Below are positions 14,071-19,733 of a DNA stretch of 19,733 nucleotides, piece by piece; within the stretch, counting starts at the first letter, position 1; each line of letters opens with the position of its first letter. The DNA is from Gp6-AA40 sp035647075. GTDB taxonomy: Bacteria > Acidobacteriota > Vicinamibacteria > Vicinamibacterales > UBA2999. The stretch spans positions 1 through 19,733 of the forward strand of contig DASROF010000119.1 in the NCBI GenBank assembly GCA_035647075.1, read 5' to 3'. The position numbers and the translations under genes are program-made. Under the pieces are notes generated by a model. The model searched no databases. It worked only from the letters and a program-made list of their open reading frames with translations, and was not told where the DNA came from.

Positions 14071-14899
14071 ACTCCTGCTCCTTCCTTCCGCGGCTTCGGC
14101 GCAGCTTCTTGCCGCGAAAGACGGTCCCATCGTCTACGGCCATCACCACGTCAACGCCACGGACCCCGCTGCCCACAAGAAGTTCTGGGCCGACGCTCTT
14201 GGCGGCACCGTCGTGAAAGTAGGCACCGACGGACGCGAGGTGATCAGATTCCCCAACGTATGGATTTTCATGCGTGCCCAGGCGGCGAAGGGGAGCAGCA
14301 AGGGGAGCACGGCCGATCACATCGGTTTCTCGGTGAAGGACCTGGATCAGACGCTTGGCCGCGTGAAGGCGAACGGCTTTCGTGTGGCCACGGCGGAGGA
14401 ATCGCCCGCCAGCTACAACGTGAAGGGTGAGGTCGCGAACCCCGGCCCGGGGACTCGACTCGCGTTTGTGTTCGGTCCTGATGACGTGAAGGTCGAGTTG
14501 CTCGAGCAGAAAGACCAGGCGGCGCCGATCCAGCTGCATCACATGCACTTCTTCGGCGAGCAGAACGCGGCGATGCGCGACTGGTACGTGAAGGTCTTCG
14601 GTGCCAATGCACTGCAAGCCCAGCCCAACGCGGCGTTCATCAGCGCGACGCTCCCGGGCCTGCGGCTGAATTTTTCCCCATCCACGACGCCGACCGTCGC
14701 CACCGCCGGCCGCGTCGTCGATCACATCGGGTTCGAGGTGAAGAACCTGCAGGAATTTCTCGCGAAGCTTGAGGCCCAGGGCATCAAGCCGTCAGTGACC
14801 TATCGCCGGGTTGACGCCCTCGGCATCAACATCGCCTTCATCGTGGACCCCTGGGGCACGAACATCGAGCTGACCGAAGGCCTCGACAAATTGCAGTAG
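13964..14899 (+). CDS. Secreted VOC (glyoxalase/extradiol dioxygenase fold) family protein
   Basis: A 311-residue protein. GAGGAG seven bases upstream supports ATG 13964. An unusually long N-region (about 27 residues with RR) precedes the hydrophobic core LFAFCILNLALLLLL and a cut at ASA/Q (about 47). The first VOC module (about 57-180) starts with VYGHHHVNATDPAAHKKFW and includes DHIGFSVKDL. The second (about 190-305) has LHHMHFFGEQNAAMRDWY, DHIGFEVKNL and ends with DPWGTNIELTE, the usual metal-Glu strand. His and Glu ligands are plausible in both modules. VOC proteins are isomerases, dioxygenases or ligand binders; export to the periplasm is less common. It lies upstream of the dehydrogenase operon, but 119 bp away. 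Confidence 0.85.
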   Translation: MQNAELKMQTVSECRRNEPGRGTQALFAFCILNLALLLLLPSAASAQLLAAKDGPIVYGHHHVNATDPAAHKKFWADALGGTVVKVGTDGREVIRFPNVWIFMRAQAAKGSSKGSTADHIGFSVKDLDQTLGRVKANGFRVATAEESPASYNVKGEVANPGPGTRLAFVFGPDDVKVELLEQKDQAAPIQLHHMHFFGEQNAAMRDWYVKVFGANALQAQPNAAFISATLPGLRLNFSPSTTPTVATAGRVVDHIGFEVKNLQEFLAKLEAQGIKPSVTYRRVDALGINIAFIVDPWGTNIELTEGLDKLQ

Positions 14900-14958
14900 G
14901 CAGGTCGGCCTTACCCACAGCCAACGCTTCGCACATTGGCACCTTTCGCGGGATTTTC

Positions 14959-14986
14959 GGGAGTTGGGGGGTGGGAGTTGGGCGTT
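14959..14986. repeat. Degenerate heptamer tandem array, unit GGGAGTT
   Basis: Four 7-bp units (GGGAGTT twice, with GGGGGGT and GGGCGTT variants) lie in the gap before the dehydrogenase operon, just upstream of a -10-like TATACT. They are the reverse complement of the CAACTCC unit at 13058-13092. The preceding 59 bp after the VOC stop show nothing I can identify. Confidence 0.65.
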
Positions 14987-14995
14987 GATCAGAAA

Positions 14996-15001
14996 TATAC
15001 T
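14996..15001 (+). promoter_or_regulatory. Possible -10 element (TATACT) for the dehydrogenase operon
   Basis: TATACT ends 18 bp before ATG 15019, matching the position of GATACT before the paralogue at 3134. No Shine-Dalgarno sequence follows (the ATG is preceded by TTCCTCCT), so a short-leader or leaderless mRNA is possible. No clear -35 box is seen; that region is occupied by the heptamer array. Confidence 0.45.
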
Positions 15002-15018
15002 TATTGGCTGTTCCTCCT

Positions 15019-15900
15019 ATGGCAAACCTTGGGTACATCGGCCTCGGGGCGATGGGCAGCCGAATCGCCGATCGACTGCTCTCCAAAGGCCACACGGTCA
15101 TCGGGCATAACCGCACCAAGTCCAAGGCGCAGTGGCTGTTAGACAAAGGGATGGCGTGGGGCGACTCGCCGCGGGCGGTTGCCGCCGCCGCCGATGTCAC
15201 CTTCGTGATGGTGACCGACACCAACGCGCTCAATGCGGTGGCTGAGGGTCCTGATGGCTTCGTCGCCGGGCTGTCCGCCGGGAAGACGGTAGTCGACATG
15301 AGCACCGTCTGCCCTGCCGCGAGCAGGGCGATGGCCGCCGAGGTGCGCAGGCGCGGCGCAGAGATGGTGGACTGCCCGGTCTCGGGCAGTGTCTCCACTG
15401 TTGAAGCGGGGAAGGCATCGATGATGGTCGGTGGCGACAAGGCGACCTACGACACGGTCCTTCCGCTGCTGCTCGACATTGGTCCGAAAGCCACATATGT
15501 CGGCGCGAACGGGCTGGGCGTGTCGATGAAGATCGCGATCAATCTCAGCATCGGGGTTCAGCTCCTCGCGTTCAGCGAGAGCGTGCTGCTCGCCGAAAAG
15601 AGCGGGATCGACCGCAAGACGGCTATCGAGGTCTATCTGAATAGCGTTCTGGCGTCGCCGATGCTGATCTATCGCGGTCCGTTCGCATTGGGCCTGCCGA
15701 AGGAGCCCTGGTTCGACGTCAACATGATGCAGAAAGACACCACGTATGCGCTCGACATGGGCACGCAGCTTGGCGTGACGCTGCCCACCGGCGCAATCGC
15801 GAATCAGTTCCTCACCGCGGCGCGCGGGCTCGGGCTCGAGAAAGAAGACTGCGCCGTGTTATTCCACCCACTGGCCAAACTTTCAGGAGTCCCCGCATGA
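15019..15900 (+). CDS. Beta-hydroxyacid dehydrogenase family NADP-type oxidoreductase (copy 3)
   Basis: A 293-residue enzyme from ATG 15019; a TTG at 15004 is open but the MANLGYIGLG terminus matches the paralogue at 3134. GLGAMG is at residues 8-13, DCPVSGS at 118-124 and catalytic Lys171 in SMKIAIN. After beta-2 it has Asn31-Arg32-Thr33 (GHNRTKSK), the NRT pattern that binds the NADP phosphate in glyoxylate/succinic-semialdehyde reductases, where the paralogue has Asp31. It is the first gene of an operon: its TGA overlaps the ATG of E1-alpha, with AGGAG (15885-15889) inside its end. It probably interconverts a hydroxyacid and a semialdehyde or oxoacid; the substrate is unknown. Confidence 0.9.
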   Translation: MANLGYIGLGAMGSRIADRLLSKGHTVIGHNRTKSKAQWLLDKGMAWGDSPRAVAAAADVTFVMVTDTNALNAVAEGPDGFVAGLSAGKTVVDMSTVCPAASRAMAAEVRRRGAEMVDCPVSGSVSTVEAGKASMMVGGDKATYDTVLPLLLDIGPKATYVGANGLGVSMKIAINLSIGVQLLAFSESVLLAEKSGIDRKTAIEVYLNSVLASPMLIYRGPFALGLPKEPWFDVNMMQKDTTYALDMGTQLGVTLPTGAIANQFLTAARGLGLEKEDCAVLFHPLAKLSGVPA

Positions 15901-16898
15901 CCACCGCCACGAGGATGGCGAGCGATCCGGCAATGAACATTGGAAAAGAGAAGCTGCTCCGGCTGTACGAGCGGATGGTCGCGATTCGGTTGTTCGAAGA
16001 GCGAGTCAATGACCTGTACACACGGGCGTTGATGCCGGGCCTTGCGCACCTCTATATCGGCGAGGAAGCGATTGCCGTTGGCATCTGCGAAGCGCTCCGG
16101 TCAGACGACTACATCACCAGCACGCACCGGGGCCATGGACACTGTCTGGCGAAGGGCGCGACCCCCGATCTGATGTTTGCCGAGCTGCTGGGCAAGGAAG
16201 CGGGCTACTGCAAGGGTAAAGGCGGCTCGATGCACATTGCCGATCCCGCAACGGGCAACCTTGGCGCCAACGCCATCGTGTGCGGCAGCGCGGGCATTGC
16301 CACCGGTGCGGCCTATGCGTCGAAGTACCTGAAGAACGGTCGCGTTGCGGTCTGCTTCTTTGGCGAGGGTGCGCTGGGCCAGGGGATCCTCTACGAAGAG
16401 ATGAACCTCGCGGAACTGTGGAAGCTCCCGGTCATCTTCGTATGCGAGAACAACAGCTACAACGAGTACACACACTTCAAGGAATCGACCGCCGGCGATG
16501 TCGCGGCACGTGCCCAGGCGTTTGGCGTCGCGACCGAGACCATCGACGGGCAGAATGTGCGCACGGTCTATCAGACCGCATCGAAATACATCGAGCGGGC
16601 GCGTCGCGGCGAGGGGCCGGCGTTCCTGCAATGTATTACCTACCGCTATCACGGGCACCACGTTGGTGACATCGCTCGCTCGTATTACCGGCCGAAGGCG
16701 GAAGAGCAGGAGTGGGTCACGGAGAAGGACCCGGTCACGCTGCACGGGCAGTGGCTGATGGACAACGGCATGGCCGACCGTGCAGTGCTCGACGCGATAC
16801 AGGAAAAACTGGTGATAGAAATGGATGCGGCGGTGGAGTTTGCGGTCAATGCGCCCTACCCGGATCCGAGCCGCGTGACCGAGGACATCTATGCCTGA
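15897..16898 (+). CDS. 2-oxoacid (acetoin/pyruvate-type) dehydrogenase E1 component, alpha subunit
   Basis: A 333-residue thiamine-diphosphate enzyme subunit. LYRMMVAIRxFE-like opening (LYERMVAIRLFEERV), ITSTHRGHGHCLAKG, GKGGSMHI (108-114), then the ThDP/Mg motif starting GEG (156-158) and ending NN (185-186), are diagnostic of PdhA/AcoA. With the beta subunit it decarboxylates a 2-oxoacid (or cleaves acetoin) and passes the acyl group to lipoyl E2. ATG 15897 overlaps the TGA of the dehydrogenase gene by four bases, so translation is coupled. The GHG-type loop and short length resemble AcoA more than long PdhA, but I would not assign acetoin as substrate from that alone. Confidence 0.93.
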   Translation: MTTATRMASDPAMNIGKEKLLRLYERMVAIRLFEERVNDLYTRALMPGLAHLYIGEEAIAVGICEALRSDDYITSTHRGHGHCLAKGATPDLMFAELLGKEAGYCKGKGGSMHIADPATGNLGANAIVCGSAGIATGAAYASKYLKNGRVAVCFFGEGALGQGILYEEMNLAELWKLPVIFVCENNSYNEYTHFKESTAGDVAARAQAFGVATETIDGQNVRTVYQTASKYIERARRGEGPAFLQCITYRYHGHHVGDIARSYYRPKAEEQEWVTEKDPVTLHGQWLMDNGMADRAVLDAIQEKLVIEMDAAVEFAVNAPYPDPSRVTEDIYA

Positions 16899-17916
16899 AG
16901 CAGCCGTTGAAACCGCGCCGGTAATGCGCGACGCGACGAAGGAGATCGGGTTCGGCGATGCCGTACGCGAGGCGATCGCCGAAGAAATGCGCCGCGACCC
17001 GACGGTCGTCCTGATGGGTGAGGACGTCGCCGAAGCGGGGACGACGTTCAAGGTGCTGAAGGGACTGGTCGAGGAGTTCGGTCCCGGCCGCGTCATCGAC
17101 ACGCCTATTTCGGAAGTCGGTTTCACCGGCCTGGGCGTCGGCGCGGCGATGACCGGCATGCGGCCGATCGTCGACATCATGTTCGGCGACTTCCTGATGC
17201 TGATCATGGACCAGATTGGCAACCAGGCCGCCAAGATCCATTACATGTCCGGTGGCAAGTGGAACGTGCCGATGGTGATCCGCGCGACGATGGGCGCCAC
17301 GCGGCGTTCAGCTGCGCAGCATTCGCAGTCGCTGCACGCATGGCCCAGTCACATCCCTGGTCTCAAGGTCGTTGTTCCGTCGACGCCCGCTGATGCGAAG
17401 GGCTTGTTCAAGTCGGCAGTTCGCGACAACAACCCGGTCGTCTTCTTCGAGGACAAGATCAGCTACACCAAGGTCAAGGGGATCGTCCCGACCGAGGAGT
17501 ATCTGATTCAGCTCGGCGTCGCTGACGTCAAGCGCGAAGGCAGCGACATCACCTTCATTGCCACGAGCAGCATGGTGCAGACGGCGCTCGGCGCAGCGAA
17601 GATGCTGGAGGAAGTTGGCATCAGCGCCGAAGTCGTCGACCCGCGGACGATGTGGCCGCTCGACGAGGAGACGCTGATCAACTCGGTGAAGAAGACCTCG
17701 CGCTGCATCGTGATGGACGAGGGCTACGGCCGTTACAGCGTCGCCGCCGAGCTCGCGCAAACGGTGCAGGAGGGGGCGTTCTACGATCTCGACGGCCCCG
17801 TGCGCCGGCTCTGCGCGATGCACGTGCCGATTCCGTTCTCGCCGTCGCTCGAGGATGTGACCGTGCCGACCGAGAAGCAGGCGTTTGATTTGGCACGCTC
17901 GATGTGCAATCGCTAG
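16891..17916 (+). CDS. 2-oxoacid (acetoin/pyruvate-type) dehydrogenase E1 component, beta subunit
   Basis: A 341-residue partner of E1-alpha, overlapping it by 8 bp, with GAGG six bases before ATG 16891. An N-terminal extension (1-15) precedes the transketolase-type pyrimidine-binding domain with GEDVAEAGTTFKV (Glu44, the Glu that activates ThDP is later in DTPISE, 70-75), MRPIVDIMFGDFLML, and QHSQSLHAWPSHIPGLKVV. The C-terminal transketolase domain has DPRTMWPLDEETL and a GYGRYSVAAELAQ block. All these are intact. The usual RxGGPxG before QHSQS reads ATRRSAAQHSQS, a small deviation in the loop near the active site. The gap after it is repeat-filled (17917-18026). Confidence 0.93.
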   Translation: MPEAAVETAPVMRDATKEIGFGDAVREAIAEEMRRDPTVVLMGEDVAEAGTTFKVLKGLVEEFGPGRVIDTPISEVGFTGLGVGAAMTGMRPIVDIMFGDFLMLIMDQIGNQAAKIHYMSGGKWNVPMVIRATMGATRRSAAQHSQSLHAWPSHIPGLKVVVPSTPADAKGLFKSAVRDNNPVVFFEDKISYTKVKGIVPTEEYLIQLGVADVKREGSDITFIATSSMVQTALGAAKMLEEVGISAEVVDPRTMWPLDEETLINSVKKTSRCIVMDEGYGRYSVAAELAQTVQEGAFYDLDGPVRRLCAMHVPIPFSPSLEDVTVPTEKQAFDLARSMCNR

Positions 17917-18010
17917 TTAGTCGTTGGATAGTTAGATCGTTGGTAGTTAGCTGGTAGTTGGTCGTTGATCGTTTTTAACTACGAACCAGCCACCTAGCCA
18001 ACTACCAACC
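17917..18010. repeat. T/G-rich heptamer-like repeat forming a long imperfect inverted repeat
   Basis: After the E1-beta stop, TAGTTAG/CGTTGG-type units recur at mostly 7-8 base spacing to about 17975. The right part, 17977-18009, is the imperfect inverse of 17939-17971 (GTTGGTAGTT at the left pairs with AACTACCAAC at the right end). The transcript could fold into a hairpin of roughly 30 bp with mismatches. The loop holds five T, but no T tract follows the stem. The ribosome site GAGGGAG of the next gene (18014-18020) lies just outside. Confidence 0.7.
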
Positions 18011-18026
18011 GTCGAGGGAGCATCAA

Positions 18027-19382
18027 GTGGCAATTCGAACTTACGGAACGATGGCGGTCGACTGGGAGCGCCGGATCGACTTCGACCGGCTGCGTCGAGA
18101 GCGCCTCGCACGCATCAAGAAGCTGCTGGCGGATTCGGAGCTGGGCGCGGTCCTCTGCTTCGACATGAACAACGTGCGCTACATCACGGCCACGCACATC
18201 GGCACATGGGCGCAGGACAAGATCAGCCGCTTCACCCTGCTGCCGCAGAACGACGAGCCGATCCTCTGGGATTTCGGTTCCGCCGCAAAGCATCACCGCA
18301 TCTACTGTGACTGGCTCGGCGAGCGGTCGCGCGCGGGCATTCCGCTGATGCGCGGCGCGATGACGCCTGAAATGGGCCGCTCGGAAGACGTCGCCCGCAA
18401 AATCAAGATCGAGCTCGAGGCGCGCGGCCTGCACAAGGAACCTGTCGGCGTCGACGTCGTCGAGCCGCCGGTGCTGTTCGCTCTTCAGAAAGAAGGACTG
18501 AACATCGTCGATGGCCAGCAGCTGATGTCGGACGCACGCGAGATCAAGACGCAGGACGAGATCTCGCTGCTGACCCACTCCGCGGCGATGGTTGACGCGG
18601 CCTACTACGAGCTGTACCGGGCGATGAAGCCCGGCATGCGGGAGAACGACGCCGTCGCGCTCGTCGCCAAGACGCTCTATGAGATGGGTTCCGAGTACGT
18701 CGAGGGGGTCAACGCCATCTCGGCCGAGCGTGCCAGCCCGCACCCGCACGTGTTCTCGGATCGCATGATGCGCCCGGGCGATCCGGTGTTCTACGACATC
18801 CTCCACTCGTACATGGGCTACCGCACGTGCTACTACCGCTGCTTCGCGATCGGCTCGGCGTCGCATCAGCTGGTGGATGCCTACAAGCGCACCCGCGACT
18901 ACCTGGACGCTTCGATCGAGTTGATCCGTCCCGGCCGCTCGACTGCGGAAGTGGCCTCGGTGTGGCCAAAGGCGACCGAGTTCGGATTCCCGGATGAGGA
19001 AGCGGCCTTCGCGCTGCAGATGGGACACGGCATCGGCCTCGCGATCTGGGAGAAGCCGATGATCAGCCGGCTCGTCTCGCTCGATCACCCGCACGAGATC
19101 AAGCCCGGGATGGTGTTTGCGCTCGAGACGTTCTGGCCGACAAAGGACGGCACGAGCGCGGCGCGTATCGAAGAGGAGATTGTGGTCACGGAGACCGGAC
19201 ACGAGGTGATCACGCGGTTCCCGGCCGAGGAACTGCTGGTGGCCGGCGCGCCGTTCGTCACGGTCGGCGGGCAATTGCCGCTCGTTCGCGAGACCGAGGC
19301 GGCGCCCAACAATGAGGTCCGGGAAATGGTGGCGCGGGCAGCACGGGCCGAGGCGCCGACCCCCGTAGGAGCGAAGGCCTAG
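18027..19382 (+). CDS. M24 (Xaa-Pro aminopeptidase / creatinase fold) family protein with altered metal site
   Basis: A 451-residue protein starting at GTG 18027, with GAGGGAG six bases upstream. The N-terminal creatinase-type domain (about 20-170) is followed by the pita-bread domain. Candidate metal ligands are Asp257 (VFYDILHSY), His334 (MGHGIGLAIWE), Glu367 (GMVFALETF) and Glu382 (ARIEEEIVV). Where the second Asp of M24 peptidases is expected, the sequence reads GYRTCYYRCF, so Cys268 or a neighbour replaces it. A non-peptidase role is therefore possible; creatinase, ectoine hydrolase and the DMSP lyase DddP show the fold is used for other chemistry. It lies between E1-beta and E2, and its stop overlaps the E2 start by one base. 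Confidence 0.85.
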   Translation: MAIRTYGTMAVDWERRIDFDRLRRERLARIKKLLADSELGAVLCFDMNNVRYITATHIGTWAQDKISRFTLLPQNDEPILWDFGSAAKHHRIYCDWLGERSRAGIPLMRGAMTPEMGRSEDVARKIKIELEARGLHKEPVGVDVVEPPVLFALQKEGLNIVDGQQLMSDAREIKTQDEISLLTHSAAMVDAAYYELYRAMKPGMRENDAVALVAKTLYEMGSEYVEGVNAISAERASPHPHVFSDRMMRPGDPVFYDILHSYMGYRTCYYRCFAIGSASHQLVDAYKRTRDYLDASIELIRPGRSTAEVASVWPKATEFGFPDEEAAFALQMGHGIGLAIWEKPMISRLVSLDHPHEIKPGMVFALETFWPTKDGTSAARIEEEIVVTETGHEVITRFPAEELLVAGAPFVTVGGQLPLVRETEAAPNNEVREMVARAARAEAPTPVGAKA

Positions 19383-19733
19383 TGGCGATCTCAGTGGTGA
19401 TGCCTGCGCTCGAGATGGCGCAGGAAACGGGCAAGCTCGTCTCGTGGCTGAAGAAAGAAGGGGAGCCGGTCAAGAAAGGCGACATGCTCCTCGAGGTCGA
19501 GACCGACAAGGCCGTCGTTGAAATCGAAGCGCAGAGCGACGGCATCCTTGGCGGTGTCATCGCCAAAACCGGTGACGTCGTACCTGTCGGCCAGACCATT
19601 GCCTGGCTCCTCAAGCCTGGCGAGTCTGTTCCGCAGCAGGGGGTGGTGGTGCAGACCGGCCGCACCGGCGCCGCGGCTGCGCCCTCGGCCTCCGCGCCTG
19701 CGGGCGCTTCGGCGGGCCCGGCTCCGCGGGAGC
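19382..19733 (+). CDS. 2-oxoacid dehydrogenase E2 component, lipoyl domain (cut by window end)
   Basis: The frame opens at GTG 19382 (TAGTG overlap with the upstream stop; AGGAG at 19367-19371) and runs off the window after 117 residues. Residues 1-75 are a complete lipoyl domain: VVMPALEMAQETGKLVSWL, then EVETDKAVVEIEA with Lys43 as the lipoylation site, then GQTIAWLL. From about residue 78 an Ala/Pro-rich flexible linker follows (APSASAPAGASAGPAP), so a peripheral-subunit-binding and acyltransferase domain should lie beyond the edge. It receives the acyl group from the E1 subunits encoded at 15897-17916. A stand-alone biotinyl/lipoyl carrier is less likely given the linker. Confidence 0.88.
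   Translation, partial: MAISVVMPALEMAQETGKLVSWLKKEGEPVKKGDMLLEVETDKAVVEIEAQSDGILGGVIAKTGDVVPVGQTIAWLLKPGESVPQQGVVVQTGRTGAAAAPSASAPAGASAGPAPRE

Noticed and set aside
14900..14958. Possible further gene remnant or dispersed repeat after the VOC gene
   Set aside because: The stretch looked vaguely familiar, but no frame gives a recognisable motif and no second copy is in the window.
15897..17916. Naming the E1 genes acoA/acoB (acetoin dehydrogenase)
   Set aside because: Length and motifs fit AcoA/AcoB, but pyruvate- and branched-chain-type E1 proteins share them and no acetoin-specific gene is nearby.
17939..18009. Hairpin with a T5 run taken as an intrinsic terminator
   Set aside because: The T run is in the loop, not after the stem, and the downstream gene has its own ribosome site immediately after the stem.

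Overview
GC-rich bacterial DNA, most probably from a soil Acidobacteriota (Vicinamibacteria-like). This is inferred from a TIGR03435/DUF3738 protein, two secreted proteins of the 'GxPDLxG' family that I recall as abundant in acidobacterial soil genomes, a PadR plus RND efflux set, and dispersed heptamer repeats. Coding density is high, no gap exceeds about 200 bp, and I see no RNA genes, CRISPR arrays, insertion sequences or phage genes.

Left part (1-4214): the tail of a MetE-like methyltransferase, a REP-like palindrome, a beta-hydroxyacid dehydrogenase, two tandem secreted GxPDLxG proteins, and a second beta-hydroxyacid dehydrogenase. The gap at 4013-4214 is not empty. It holds the last 29 codons of an AtoE-like transporter (minus strand) joined directly to the last codons of a GxPDLxG protein (plus strand). 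This looks like a deletion scar between two divergent genes.

Middle (4215-11640): a TIGR03435 protein, a PadR repressor, then a TolC / RND pump / membrane-fusion lipoprotein operon preceded by palindromes that could be the PadR operator. The gap after the pump operon holds a frameshifted remnant of a Ser/Thr kinase catalytic loop.

Right part (11641-19733): an AtoE-type short-chain fatty-acid transporter and a secreted Cys-rich protein of unknown function on the minus strand; then, on the plus strand, a secreted two-domain VOC protein and a tightly coupled operon. The operon encodes an NADP-type beta-hydroxyacid dehydrogenase, 2-oxoacid dehydrogenase E1-alpha and E1-beta, an M24-family protein lacking one canonical metal ligand, and a lipoyl E2 cut by the window end. 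The likely theme is uptake and oxidation of a small hydroxy- or oxo-acid to an acyl-CoA. The substrate cannot be read from sequence.

The most unusual pattern is a set of degenerate 7-bp tandem repeats with different unit sequences in most intergenic gaps, usually starting at or near a stop codon. One set is an inverted pair (13963-14070) lying inside the VOC gene, where it supplies the hydrophobic core of the signal peptide.
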